DNA of 64,000 nt from Paraburkholderia heleia NBRC 101817. Lineage in GTDB: Bacteria > Pseudomonadota > Gammaproteobacteria > Burkholderiales > Burkholderiaceae. The position numbers and the translations under genes were made by a program. The notes beneath the pieces are model-generated. The model had not been told where the DNA came from. It made no database searches and saw only the letters and a list, made by a program, of their open reading frames with translations. Shown one piece after another: positions 16,890 through 26,261 of the stretch (position 1 is its first letter; every line of letters starts with the position of its first letter). The stretch lies in NCBI RefSeq assembly GCF_000739775.1, contig NZ_BBJH01000012.1:62001-126000 (forward strand), given 5' to 3'.

Positions 16890-17408
16890 CTATCGGCTCC
16901 AGCGATCGAGATTGGCGCGCAGTACCTGCGTGACTGCGCGCAGGTGCGCATCAATTACGGCACGGGTTCCCCCGAGCACGCTCGCCGCGTCATGCGCATC
17001 ACCGTGCGCGTGCAACCGTCCCAGCAGCATCACGATGGTAGCCAGTCGCTGGTTCGAGTCCGCAAGCAGCCGCATCTCGCGCTCACCCAGCTGCGGCTCA
17101 TGCACGAGCTGCGCGCGGATCACGGCAACCACCCAGCGATTGACATTCAGCCCACCCGCCAACGCACGCTGTCTGGCCCCTTCGAGCTCCTCCAGCGTAA
17201 GGCGGATTTCGATGCGTTCACGATGCCCGTTGACCACGAGATCGTGTCGCTCATACCCAGCCATCCCGTCTGGCGGCTTATCGCTCAGCGCGTCGTGGAC
17301 CAGCTGCCGAACGCCATCGGCCGCCGAGACGCCATGAAGGCCGCACCACGCCTCCCAGCGTGGCTTCACCGGTCCGAGATCCACACACAGTCGCATACGC
17401 GGTGTCAC
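16890..17408 (-). CDS. MobC-like relaxosome accessory protein, 172 aa
   Basis: The protein has a ribbon-helix-helix-like core (RIEIRLTLEELEGARQRALAGGLNVNRWVVAVIRAQL) followed by helices (EREMRLLADSNQRLATIVMLLGRLHAHG) typical of MobC/TraJ-like accessory proteins. Its stop is one base before the relaxase ATG. A GTG start (17408) is favoured because TAGGAG lies nine bases upstream; the ATG four codons later is too far from it. It probably binds oriT and assists the relaxase. Confidence 0.72.
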   Translation of the reverse strand: MTPRMRLCVDLGPVKPRWEAWCGLHGVSAADGVRQLVHDALSDKPPDGMAGYERHDLVVNGHRERIEIRLTLEELEGARQRALAGGLNVNRWVVAVIRAQLVHEPQLGEREMRLLADSNQRLATIVMLLGRLHAHGDAHDAASVLGGTRAVIDAHLRAVTQVLRANLDRWSR

Positions 17409-17420
17409 GTGCGTGCACTC

Positions 17421-18989
17421 CTACAGGGACGGCGGCGTGGGCTCTTCCCGACCTCGCTCGACCTCGCGGGCCGGAACGCGCTCCGCGGCCGTGCGGGTGC
17501 GGCGGTTACGGGCAGAAGGCGCCTGCGGATCGAACACGCGCGGAGGCGGCACGATGACGCCCTCGGCCGCGAAGGCGTCCAGCAGCCGTTGTGCATGCTG
17601 CTGCACCCGCACGATGGATCGCTCGCTGAAGCCATGCTGCCGCATCGCGGCAGTCAGCACCGCCATCTGCACAGCGCGCGCCTCCGGGGAAGCGCGGGGA
17701 GGCCCGCGCCTGGGTGCGGCGCGCGGCGGTTCCGGTGCTGCAGGCTGAGCAGCCTCGCCCCGCCTGGGTTCACCCTTTTTCCCGACCGCCCCGGCGCGAG
17801 AATGTGTACGCTCCTGCTTCACCACATCGACCTGCCAGGTATGGCGGTAGACGCCCTTCTCTTCTTCGCCAATCACGTTTCCCGTCTCATCCACAACCGG
17901 CACCATCACACTCACAAGACACCGGCCAAGATTCTCGAGCGTGACCTGCTGTCCGGCGAGCGCGCCAGACTCCGCAACGGCCCTTTCGAGATCCACTCCC
18001 CACACAACGTTATCCGCACCAGCCGCATCGCGGTAGACGACGTAATAGGAGTCACTACGCGCGGGATTATGCTGATAGGGCGCGCTACCGTGCTCGACCA
18101 GTTCGCCGGCATAGCGTTGCCGCTCCATGCTCCCAGATTCAGCAACGCGCGGCGCCGGTTCGGAGGCGGGAGCAGATCGGGGCGGCTGCGTGGACGACAG
18201 AGGCGCCATCGTCCCCATCCCGGCCTGCCGGGGAACCCCGGGATTCGCTGGCTGCGCCGCCGGAGGTTCCGCAGGGCGAGGCGCCGCCGCAGATGCCTTC
18301 GTAACGTTTACCGGATCCCGCGCTGCCGCAGTCGTTCCCATCGCATCGATGCGGTTCGTCAGCCGGCCGCGAAGGCCTTCAGCCAGGCGCGCGAGGTCTG
18401 CGGCCTTCGGCTCGTACCCGGTCACCTCGATGCCCAGCAGCATTGCCTGGACCCACACCTCCCGCCGGAACTGCTCATGGCCCGAGACCCGCACACAGCT
18501 CCACGACTTGGCGCGAACCATATCGATCATCGACTCGACGATGTCGGGGCGATTATGTTCCGTCACCAGGTAGGGGCCAATATCCTCAAACGCGAGCTGA
18601 TGCGGTGCGTCCTTCAGGAAATACTGGTTGCCCGCCTGCAGGTACCGCTTGCGCACGGTCTCCGGCGGATTGCCCAGCGGCAGCCACCGCATGGCGGCTG
18701 CCTCGCCCCTGCCACTGGACGTCGCCTGATGCGATGCGGGGTGCTGTGCCGCCGCCTGCTGCGGCGCGCCCCTCTGGATGGCGTGATCGCGCAGCCGCGC
18801 CCGCATTGCGTCGAACTCGCGGTGCCGGCGGGCGGCCAGTGCGTCGACCGCCGTCTGGTCGAAGCGTTCCGCGCCAGCGGCGCCACCCTGCGGATCCGGC
18901 AGAGGTGGCGAAGCCGGCTCGATTACGTTGATCACCGGATCGTCGGCAGGCGTGCCGGCGGAGGTAGTAGGGGTTGCGCTTTCATCCAT
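17421..18989 (-). CDS. LPD7/KfrB-domain plasmid protein, about 522 aa
   Basis: Three parts are visible. A disordered N-terminus is followed by an LPD7-like domain (ETVRKRYLQAGNQYFL, IVESMIDMVRAKSWSCVRVSGHEQFRREVW) near residues 110-200. After a Pro/Ala linker comes a KfrB-like domain (SYYVVYRDAAGADNVVWGVDLERAV, GRCLVSVMVPVVDETGNVIGEEEKGVYRHTW) near residues 315-400. The C-terminus is basic. Such domains occur in large polyvalent or TraI-associated plasmid proteins. It lies between primase and MobC, suggesting a DNA-processing role. The second of two adjacent ATGs has the better spacing from GGAGG. Confidence 0.72.
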   Translation of the reverse strand: MDESATPTTSAGTPADDPVINVIEPASPPLPDPQGGAAGAERFDQTAVDALAARRHREFDAMRARLRDHAIQRGAPQQAAAQHPASHQATSSGRGEAAAMRWLPLGNPPETVRKRYLQAGNQYFLKDAPHQLAFEDIGPYLVTEHNRPDIVESMIDMVRAKSWSCVRVSGHEQFRREVWVQAMLLGIEVTGYEPKAADLARLAEGLRGRLTNRIDAMGTTAAARDPVNVTKASAAAPRPAEPPAAQPANPGVPRQAGMGTMAPLSSTQPPRSAPASEPAPRVAESGSMERQRYAGELVEHGSAPYQHNPARSDSYYVVYRDAAGADNVVWGVDLERAVAESGALAGQQVTLENLGRCLVSVMVPVVDETGNVIGEEEKGVYRHTWQVDVVKQERTHSRAGAVGKKGEPRRGEAAQPAAPEPPRAAPRRGPPRASPEARAVQMAVLTAAMRQHGFSERSIVRVQQHAQRLLDAFAAEGVIVPPPRVFDPQAPSARNRRTRTAAERVPAREVERGREEPTPPSL

Positions 18990-19034
18990 CATGGGCCTCC
19001 CTGTGGTCGCTGGCTGACGCAGCGTCGCATGCGA

Positions 19035-20927
19035 TCAGCGTTGCGGCGCTTCGCCCTGCTCGAGGCCGGCGCGCTCCTTCGACTGCGCGAGGGCAGCCGC
19101 CCGGGCTTCCCTCACCCGCGTCCATGACGCGCCCTGCAACTGGTCGAGTGTCGCGTCGAGCTCGCTGCCGAAACCCACCTCGCGTGCCGACTTCTTGAGC
19201 GACGCAACCGTGCGCTCAAGCAGATCTCGCGCACGGTCCCACGGATATATCTTTCCGTGACTGCCGTCATAGCCGACCTGGACCTCAGCGCCATTGAGCC
19301 GCTGGTTCGCGTCCATCCATCGCAGCCGGTCCGAGACGAACTCCATGTTCGCCTTCGCATGGAACACCACGCTGCGCGTCGACACCTCCTGGATCAGGTA
19401 GTGCTCCGTGTTGAATACCTCGCCACGATACGGACCGCCATTCTCGCGGGGTGTCGCCATGCGGATCTGCGCGCCGAAACGGTGCTGGGCCAGCGCCTTG
19501 ATCTCGCCCGGTACCTCGTCGAGCCCGTACAACGGTTCGCCCACCTGACGGCGCGCCGGCGTGTCCGCACCGCGCCCCGGCGGTGGCTCGGGCTTCGGCG
19601 CGTCAGCCCCGGCCCGATCCGGTTCCGGCTGCTGAGCCTGTGCCCGCCCGGCTGCCGGTACTGCCGCCGCACCTTCCTGCGGCACTGGCTCCGGCGCATC
19701 CGGATTCGTGGCAGGCCGACGCGAGGTGCGGCGCCGGACTGGTGCGTCTGCGTCACCTACAAGCTTTTCTTTCACGTTACCCATTTCACCCTCCTTCAAT
19801 GCATCGACCGATCCGTCTGCAGCCACTGTCTTTCCGTCGACTTCTGCAACCACGGCATTCCGCCTCGTCGCCTCGTAGACCGACTCCCGTAAAGTCTCAC
19901 CAACGGCTCGAGATCCCGACAGCACCGTCATGTCGTCAAAGTCGGTCGGGATTCCACCGTCAATGCGGTCCTCCGCTGCAAAGCGTGGTTCCGCGAGCAG
20001 GGACGACGTAGCGAGCGCGGCCTGCCTCGCATGCTCGTATCCAGCACCCAGATCAGCGAGCACCGCGATCTCCGCCTCCGGGTAACGGCCGCGCCACATC
20101 GCGGCCACCGGCCGAAGATTGCCGCTCGACAGCGCCGCGACGCTGAACCAGCCGGTCGCCTGCCATGCTGCGAGTGCCGTCGCCACCCCTTCGGCAATCA
20201 GGATGGGTGTGAGCGCACTCTCGCGGAACTGGTCGGGTTGAACCACCCAGTAGCCGCCCGATTTCGCTCCGCCCGCCAGCGCGGACTTGCGCCCACCGGC
20301 ATCGATCAGTTCCAGTGTCGAAAGGCTTTCCCCGATACGGACAGGCACGACCAGCACACGTCCGGTGAGCAGTTCCCCGGCGCTGCGCGGCGCATAGCCC
20401 AGCAACGCATGCAGCTCCCCGGCTTCCAGTTCGCGCACCGTGGAAACCGCCCTGACCTGCTTGCGTTCGAGATACGGATGTCCGGGTCCCACGGGTCGTG
20501 CCCACTTCCAGATTGCGAGCGCCTCCCGCGCAACCGCCGCCTGTCGCGCACGCATACGAGCTTCACCCCGGGCCTCAAGCTGCGCCTGGTCCACAGGCGG
20601 ATGCGGAGGCGACACGCGCGGCCTGTCCGCAGGATCCATCGCGGCACGCGACGCCCTGACATCGAAACCGTGCTGCTGCGCGAGCCAGAAAAGCGTCGCG
20701 AGTGTCTTGCCGCCCGACTCGCCGGCCGAGCGCCACGTCACCCGCGCCGCGCGCTCACTGTAGTTGTGGGCGGTGCGGCTCCACTCGTCCCAGATGTCGA
20801 AGCCCGCCTCGCCGAATCCCTGCTTGAGCGCGAACGCCATGTCCACCCAGGTGGTGTAGTCCTCGGCAGGAATCGTGGCCAGCGCTGCACGCGCACGCTC
20901 CTCTTCGCTTAGATACCGCGTATTCAT
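19035..20927 (-). CDS. TraC-like DNA primase with PriCT-type and TOPRIM domains, 630 aa
   Basis: The N-terminus resembles a PriCT-2 domain (LATIPAEDYTTWVDMAFALKQGFGEAGFDIWDEWS, VTWRSAGESGGKTLATLFWLAQQHGF). A TOPRIM segment follows (ILIAEGVATALAAWQATG, EAEIAVLADLGAGYEHARQAA) near residues 240-310. A Pro-rich linker leads to a C-terminal domain (YRGEVFNTEHYLIQEVSTRSVVFHAKANM) like that of plasmid TraC proteins. It probably primes the transferred strand in the recipient. ATG overlaps the VirD4 stop (ATGA), and GGAGAG precedes it. Confidence 0.8.
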   Translation of the reverse strand: MNTRYLSEEERARAALATIPAEDYTTWVDMAFALKQGFGEAGFDIWDEWSRTAHNYSERAARVTWRSAGESGGKTLATLFWLAQQHGFDVRASRAAMDPADRPRVSPPHPPVDQAQLEARGEARMRARQAAVAREALAIWKWARPVGPGHPYLERKQVRAVSTVRELEAGELHALLGYAPRSAGELLTGRVLVVPVRIGESLSTLELIDAGGRKSALAGGAKSGGYWVVQPDQFRESALTPILIAEGVATALAAWQATGWFSVAALSSGNLRPVAAMWRGRYPEAEIAVLADLGAGYEHARQAALATSSLLAEPRFAAEDRIDGGIPTDFDDMTVLSGSRAVGETLRESVYEATRRNAVVAEVDGKTVAADGSVDALKEGEMGNVKEKLVGDADAPVRRRTSRRPATNPDAPEPVPQEGAAAVPAAGRAQAQQPEPDRAGADAPKPEPPPGRGADTPARRQVGEPLYGLDEVPGEIKALAQHRFGAQIRMATPRENGGPYRGEVFNTEHYLIQEVSTRSVVFHAKANMEFVSDRLRWMDANQRLNGAEVQVGYDGSHGKIYPWDRARDLLERTVASLKKSAREVGFGSELDATLDQLQGASWTRVREARAAALAQSKERAGLEQGEAPQR

Positions 20928-22705
20928 CGGCGCTCTCCGTGAAGCGGCACGACGTTCGAATCGTCACCGTCGCGGGATGCAGTTCGTCCGCGCTGGGTAC
21001 CAGGCGCGCCGGCGGTGCACGCAGACCCGCGCTTTCGAACGCCATCGACGGGACGCAGTTCCGCGACATCGAGATCGGACGGCGACAGTCGCCGCGCCGC
21101 CACGGCAACACGCGCAGCCGGCACCCCGAGCAGCATGAAATGCCGCTCGACATAGGCGGCCGCGTCGTCGTCGCTCACATCGTTGAGATGGTGTGGCAGA
21201 TCGCGTGGATCCCAGGCCTGGAGCACTTCCAGATACTCCCGGGGAAGGCGCATCACGCCGGCTTCATCCACGTCGTCAGGCTGAACATCCCTCACGCGGC
21301 GTTCAACCTGAGCCATGAAACGCACGAGATCCATGGCGGGAACGGCCGGCGCTGCCCCCAGACGAGAGGTAAAGACAGGATCCCGCCAGTAGCAGATGCG
21401 CTCGGCCAGGATCGGCTTCGTGTTTTCGAGGAGGATGATTTCCTTGTCGCGCCCGAGTTCCTTCAGTTCCTGCGGCAGCAGCAGCGGCCGGCGCTGTTCG
21501 GAGAAGCTCTCGCTCGAGCCGCCCCGGCCGCCGAAGATCGCGTTGGAGCGGCTCACACTGCGCGAGCGGTCCGTGAAGGTACCGAGCATCTCCGAATATT
21601 CGTTCGCATCCTTCTGCTCACGCGGCGCATAGATGATCTGCATCGCGTGATTAGTGACGAAGGTCCTGGCATCCGCCCGCCCATAGACGGACTCAAGCTG
21701 CGACACCGACTGCATGATCGAGAGCAGCCGCAGGTTGTATCCCGCCATGTAGGCCACCGCGCGGGCAATGATGTGGATCTTGCCGACCGACGTAAATTCG
21801 TCCATCAGCAGCAGGCACTGCACCTTCAGCTCGGGATTGTCCTGAGGCAACTGCCGCGTGTTCAGGTTGACGAGCTGCGAGAATACGAGATTGACGAGCA
21901 GCGCGGCCTCGGTGAGATGGTCCGGTGTGATGCCGACATAGACCGACATGCGGCGCCTGCGCACGTCGCGCAGGTCGAAGTCATTCGCGCTCGTCGCAGC
22001 ATCGACGATCGGATTGGCCCAGATCGTGAGCGGCGCGTTGAACGTCGCGAGAATGCTCGCGAGGACCTTGTCATCGTTCGCAAGAAAGCGGTTCAGCGCG
22101 TCGACACACGTCCCGCTGATCAGCCGCCGGTTCTGCACGATCGCCTGCTGCAGGCATCCCTTGACGGGCATGCCGTTGCCCGAGGACTGCCGAAGCACTT
22201 CGCCCATCGTTACCGGATAGTCTGGCACATCGGGGTTGCCGGCCCGGCGCGCATCGTGCCATTCGCACAGTAGCAGTACGATGCCGAGAAAGAGGTTGCG
22301 CGCCTGGTCCTTCCAGAAATCGTCGTGACCGCCAACCGGATACAGCGCATATCCGATGGAGAGAATATCGCCGACGCGGAATACGCCCTCCGAGATCGCC
22401 GACAACGGGTTATACCGGTGTGTGCAGCCGTCCTCGGCGAACGGATTGAACAGGTAGACATCGTGGCCATGCGCTCGCCGGAAGCCCGCCGTGACGTTGA
22501 AGTTCTCCTGCTTGATGTCGAGCACCACGACCGAGTCCGGGTAGCTCAGCAGGTTGGGGACCACGATACCCACGCCCTTGCCCGAACGTGCCGGCGCCGC
22601 CAGCAGTACGAACTGCTGTCCCGTGAACCGCAGGTAGCGGCCGCGCCACACACCCACGACCAGTGGCGGGCCGACGTTCGCATCCGGAATCGCTACCGTG
22701 CTCAT
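20924..22705 (-). CDS. virD4: VirD4/TraG-type coupling ATPase, cytosolic part, 593 aa
   Basis: The coupling protein links the relaxosome to the secretion channel. Walker A is APARSGKGVG (near residue 38-46) and Walker B is CLLLMDEFTSVG. YNPLSAI, FWKDQARNLFLG and RICYWRDPVF are typical TraG blocks. The protein starts at MSTVAIPDAN and lacks the N-terminal membrane anchor, which is encoded by the separate upstream ORF overlapping it by ATGA. It is therefore either a natural two-subunit arrangement or a frame-split virD4. Confidence 0.9.
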   Translation of the reverse strand: MSTVAIPDANVGPPLVVGVWRGRYLRFTGQQFVLLAAPARSGKGVGIVVPNLLSYPDSVVVLDIKQENFNVTAGFRRAHGHDVYLFNPFAEDGCTHRYNPLSAISEGVFRVGDILSIGYALYPVGGHDDFWKDQARNLFLGIVLLLCEWHDARRAGNPDVPDYPVTMGEVLRQSSGNGMPVKGCLQQAIVQNRRLISGTCVDALNRFLANDDKVLASILATFNAPLTIWANPIVDAATSANDFDLRDVRRRRMSVYVGITPDHLTEAALLVNLVFSQLVNLNTRQLPQDNPELKVQCLLLMDEFTSVGKIHIIARAVAYMAGYNLRLLSIMQSVSQLESVYGRADARTFVTNHAMQIIYAPREQKDANEYSEMLGTFTDRSRSVSRSNAIFGGRGGSSESFSEQRRPLLLPQELKELGRDKEIILLENTKPILAERICYWRDPVFTSRLGAAPAVPAMDLVRFMAQVERRVRDVQPDDVDEAGVMRLPREYLEVLQAWDPRDLPHHLNDVSDDDAAAYVERHFMLLGVPAARVAVAARRLSPSDLDVAELRPVDGVRKRGSACTAGAPGTQRGRTASRDGDDSNVVPLHGERR

Positions 22706-23094
22706 AGCAGCCCTGCCCGGCGGATGTCCGCCTCGTTGGCGAACCGCGCACTGCCGTAGAGACGCCGACGACCGGAGCGATCCAGAAGCGTGTACACACC
22801 AAGCGCTGGCGCACCGAACGCGAGCGCGAGGCCGAACAGCGCAGCACCGGCGAGCCGCCTCCCTTCTCTTGGCAAACGCCCATCGTACCAGGCCAGTGCC
22901 GCGTCCGCCCAGGCATGAAAGCCGGCATGGAGCGGATTGACATGGTGGCTCGCGGCGAAAAAAAACGATGCCAGCCACAGGGCGAGGACCAAACCGCCGG
23001 CCGCAGCGACCACAATCGCGAGTGTCTCCAGCGCGCGCACGGCGTGATACACGCTGGTTGACTGCGCCGATGCGGTTGGCTTTCCGATGTCCAT
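22702..23094 (-). CDS. N-terminal membrane-anchor ORF of the VirD4 coupling protein, 130 aa
   Basis: Two transmembrane segments (LETLAIVVAAAGGLVLALWLASFFFA and LAGAALFGLALAFGAPALGVYTLL) are followed by RRRLYGSARFANEADIRRAGLL, the sequence that normally connects VirD4/TraG anchors to the ATPase domain. The frame stops right there, and the ATPase ORF starts in the overlapping ATGA. ATG 23094 has an ideal GAGGAGG. It may act as a separate anchor subunit, or a -1 frameshift could make the full protein. Confidence 0.8.
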   Translation of the reverse strand: MDIGKPTASAQSTSVYHAVRALETLAIVVAAAGGLVLALWLASFFFAASHHVNPLHAGFHAWADAALAWYDGRLPREGRRLAGAALFGLALAFGAPALGVYTLLDRSGRRRLYGSARFANEADIRRAGLL

Positions 23095-23108
23095 GGCCTG
23101 TCCTCCTC

Positions 23109-24236
23109 TCACCGGAAATCCGCCTGATGGTGGCGCAGCGGATCGAACCAGACTTCCGTCATCGACCAGCGCCGGCCAGTCTGCACGCCCGTCTCATCGA
23201 AAAGCGCGTTGGCCTCCATATGTGCGACCACATCGATCGTCATGGAAAGCAACCGGCGCAGTGCGACGTCATCGCAGCTCGACGCTTCCGGATGTTCCTT
23301 CGCCATCAGGGCAAACCGTTCGATCGCAACCGCCGCACTCGACGCGTGATAGCTCGTGATGGAACCTGAGTGGCCCGTGGTCAACAGCTTCAGGAAATCG
23401 TAGGCCTCGCTGCCACGCAGTTCGGCAAGCAGCACGCGGTCAGGCCGCATGCGCATCGTGCTCGCGATCAGATCCGCAGGGGTCACCCGCGCCTGACCGT
23501 GGTCGCCCTTGCTGTAGATCAGGTGAACGCAGTTCTCGATGTGATGGATGAAGAGCTCACGCACATCCTCGATCGTCACGATGCGCTCGGTAGCCGGGAT
23601 GTACCGGCACAGCGCCTTCATGAAACTCGTCTTGCCCGAACCCGTGCTGCCCACGATTGCGAGGTTCAGCCGGTCGCGCACCGCAAGCTCGAAGAACGCC
23701 GGGAAACCGCGTGCGTCGAGGTACCTCACGAGCTCGCGATCGAGGTGACGCAACGCAGGCATCGCCTCATCGAGTCCGGCCGGCCGGTGCCACGTTGTCT
23801 GCGCGAACAGCCCCCCGCTTTCGTACCCACCGAGCGTTTTCTCGCGCGAGGACGGGCGGCGGATCGTCACCGACACGGTACGCGGAGGCACCACCGGCGG
23901 GATCACGATCTGGATACGCGCATCACCCGGCAACAGCGCGGAGAGCACCGGATGCAGCGCCGAAACTTCCTGGTTCGTGAGCGTAGCGACAGCGACCGCG
24001 AACGACATCAGGTGATCGAAATCGAGATCGTGACAGTCGTGCGCATGCCATCCGAGGTGGGTTTCCGTCAGCACGCGTCGCGGCCGGTTGATCACGAGTT
24101 CCGTGACAGCAGGATCATCGAGCAGCCCTGCGAACGGTCGCATCAGCTCGCGCACCGACGCATCCTCTGCCAGCCTCGGCAGTGGGGCATCTGCGACATC
24201 CGAGGCTTCGCCCGGGGCATGGACCGGCGAATTCAT
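23109..24236 (-). CDS. virB11: VirB11 secretion ATPase, 375 aa
   Basis: A hexameric traffic ATPase at the inner-membrane base of the type IV channel. Walker A is GSTGSGKTS (residues 196-204). IEDVRELF (Asp box), RMRPDRVLLAELRGSEAYDFLKLLTTGHSGSITSYHASS (Walker B and His box) follow in normal order. The N-terminal domain is complete (LLDDPAVTELVINRP). It overlaps virB10 by four bases. Confidence 0.95.
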   Translation of the reverse strand: MNSPVHAPGEASDVADAPLPRLAEDASVRELMRPFAGLLDDPAVTELVINRPRRVLTETHLGWHAHDCHDLDFDHLMSFAVAVATLTNQEVSALHPVLSALLPGDARIQIVIPPVVPPRTVSVTIRRPSSREKTLGGYESGGLFAQTTWHRPAGLDEAMPALRHLDRELVRYLDARGFPAFFELAVRDRLNLAIVGSTGSGKTSFMKALCRYIPATERIVTIEDVRELFIHHIENCVHLIYSKGDHGQARVTPADLIASTMRMRPDRVLLAELRGSEAYDFLKLLTTGHSGSITSYHASSAAVAIERFALMAKEHPEASSCDDVALRRLLSMTIDVVAHMEANALFDETGVQTGRRWSMTEVWFDPLRHHQADFR

Positions 24237-25432
24237 CTCGTGCCCTCCGGTTCGAGGGCATAGACCCGACTGAAGTCCAGGTCCCGCGCAACGACAATCG
24301 TGAACTCCGCGCCCTGGTTCTGCGACAGCGTGGGCGGGATGTTGATCGTGCTGTCCAGCACACGCGAGGCCATGTCATTGCCCTGTTGCTGCGTGTTCTC
24401 GAACACCACCGAGCCGTTGCTGTTGCCACCGCGCGTCGCGAGATAGCCGATCGCATCCTGCGTCATGCCGAGTAGCATGGCCGCACCGATGCGTTCGCCC
24501 CAGTGATTGTTCACGTACCCGCCCACGCCCATGCGTCCGAGCGCATCCGCAGCCGGGGAATCGATTTCGACCGTCACGCCTTCGGGCGTCTTGATGCGCG
24601 CCGCCAGAATGAACACGCGCTTCTGGCCGGGTGCCAGATTGGAGCGATATTCGCTGTCGATCTGTGACCCGCGTTCGATCAGCACGACGTGACCGTCATC
24701 CGAATAGATGTTCTTCGTCACCGTGCAGGTCGAGATTCCCGCCTGGGTGGAATCGAACGCGGCATCGCCGACACAATCAATCTTGGCGCCTTCGGCAAGG
24801 ATCAGGCTGCGGTTGCCGAGAAAGCCGGCGCGTACCGTCGGCGTCACGGTCGGTGTGAGTGCCTGGCCGAGCGCACTGCTGCCCCGGGACAGGCTGACGG
24901 GTGAAACAGTGACGCCCGGCGTTGATGCAGCGAGGTCTGTCGCGCCATTGGCATCACCGTTGCCTGCGCCCGCGCTTCCGGCGGCGAGGAGTGGCGCGTC
25001 GTAATAGCTGCGAACGGGTGCGGTCCGCACACGAGCCTGGCGCGGCGCCACTGCAACCGGTGTTGAAGCGGTCGCTGCTGCTGCCACGGGTCCGCTTGCC
25101 ACTGCCGAAGACACTGCGGTGGGCGCATCGCCGAAAATGCGCCCCTGGGACGGTTGATCCTGCACCGCGTCGCGTCTCGCCTTTTCGGCCGCATCGTGCC
25201 GCTCGAGAAATCCGTGAATCGTCCAGGCCACCCCGCCGATAACGGCGATGACGACCAGCAGCGGAGCAAGCCACCAGGCGCGGCGACGGCCACCCTGCTG
25301 CCCCAGTTCCGGCATGCCGCGATCGGCGGGCTGACTCGCAAGGTCACCGTTTATGGTGTCCGTGACTTTTGCGGTATCGACCCCGGATGCAGCCCCGGGT
25401 GCAATCACATTGCGTGGCGTTGCGTCATTCAT
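24233..25432 (-). CDS. virB10: VirB10 channel scaffold protein, 399 aa
   Basis: It has a cytosolic N-terminus, one transmembrane helix (AWWLAPLLVVIAVIGGVAWTI), a Pro/Ala-rich periplasmic linker and the TrbI/VirB10 C-terminal beta-barrel domain (ILAEGAKIDCVGDAAFDSTQAG, VLIERGSQIDSEYRS, RVFILAARIKTPEGVTVEIDSPAADALGRMGVGGYVNNHWGERIG). VirB10 spans both membranes and senses ATPase activity. It overlaps virB9 by eight bases. Confidence 0.95.
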   Translation of the reverse strand: MNDATPRNVIAPGAASGVDTAKVTDTINGDLASQPADRGMPELGQQGGRRRAWWLAPLLVVIAVIGGVAWTIHGFLERHDAAEKARRDAVQDQPSQGRIFGDAPTAVSSAVASGPVAAAATASTPVAVAPRQARVRTAPVRSYYDAPLLAAGSAGAGNGDANGATDLAASTPGVTVSPVSLSRGSSALGQALTPTVTPTVRAGFLGNRSLILAEGAKIDCVGDAAFDSTQAGISTCTVTKNIYSDDGHVVLIERGSQIDSEYRSNLAPGQKRVFILAARIKTPEGVTVEIDSPAADALGRMGVGGYVNNHWGERIGAAMLLGMTQDAIGYLATRGGNSNGSVVFENTQQQGNDMASRVLDSTINIPPTLSQNQGAEFTIVVARDLDFSRVYALEPEGTR

Positions 25433-26261
25433 GACCAGTGCTCCGCAGGACCCGCTTCACACCCGTCACCGTCGTGCCATCCGCAGGCGAGACGCCATCC
25501 ACGTCGAACGCGTCGTTCCACAGGCCGACCACCTCGTCACCGAGACGAAGCACGAACCGCCGTGCCACCTCATGCACAACGATGACGTCATCCTCCATGT
25601 GCCGGTCAACGACGCTCTCGCTGTCGTTGTCGGCCACGCGGAAGATCGCGGGGATACGCCTGTTATCGAGAATGCGGATATAGGTAAAGCGTCCGTCATC
25701 CCACGCTGCGGTGGGAGCGATATCCTCCGAATGCGGCATCACCTGCATCGAGTACGCCGTATTGCGCACCACCGGTGGCTGATCCAGGCGCACACGCACA
25801 AGAGCGGCATCATCGGCAGCCTTTGTCGTCGCTGCCTGCGCGTCGGGATAGACAAACGTGATGCGATACATCTCGTCGCCGTTACCGAAGCGGGCTTTCA
25901 GTGGCAGGACCACGAGGTCGAAGCTGTAGCTGTGCCGGTCTGTGCGGATTTCGAGGTTCGTGTCGTGCGCGGCAAGCTGCGGTTTGAGATAGACGTCGTG
26001 GTCACCGCGGCTCGCGACCACCTGCCATCCATCCCGGTCACCGGGGGCCACGACGAGAATGTGCTCGGTGGGATCGAGCGCGATGTGCGTGGCGAAGCCG
26101 CGCTGCGCGATGACGCGCACCACTTCGTCCTGCCGGTACACGACCTGCCGCACGCGCGAGTCGCCCGACCAGCCGGGGACGTCGTAGGCGCGTGTTTCGC
26201 TGCTTACCGTTGCGAGCCCGATCACCAGTGCGACGGCTCTCACGAAATTTTCGGGTTTCAT
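25425..26261 (-). CDS. virB9: VirB9 outer-membrane complex protein, 278 aa
   Basis: A signal peptide (VRAVALVIGLATVSSETRA) is followed by the VirB9/CagX pattern: DSRVRQVVYRQDEVVRVIAQRGFATHIALDPTEHILVVAPGDRDGWQV, then YSFDLVVLPLKA and a C-terminal beta domain (FDVDGVSPADGTTVTGVKRVLR). It forms the outer-membrane core with VirB7 and VirB10. The gene overlaps virB8 and virB10, so all are co-translated. Confidence 0.95.
   Translation of the reverse strand: MKPENFVRAVALVIGLATVSSETRAYDVPGWSGDSRVRQVVYRQDEVVRVIAQRGFATHIALDPTEHILVVAPGDRDGWQVVASRGDHDVYLKPQLAAHDTNLEIRTDRHSYSFDLVVLPLKARFGNGDEMYRITFVYPDAQAATTKAADDAALVRVRLDQPPVVRNTAYSMQVMPHSEDIAPTAAWDDGRFTYIRILDNRRIPAIFRVADNDSESVVDRHMEDDVIVVHEVARRFVLRLGDEVVGLWNDAFDVDGVSPADGTTVTGVKRVLRSTGHE

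Noticed and set aside
16887..19127. A 746-aa plus-strand open frame opposite the MobC and KfrB-like genes
   Set aside because: It is the GC-rich antisense shadow of well-supported minus-strand genes; it shows no domain and has shadow-type composition.
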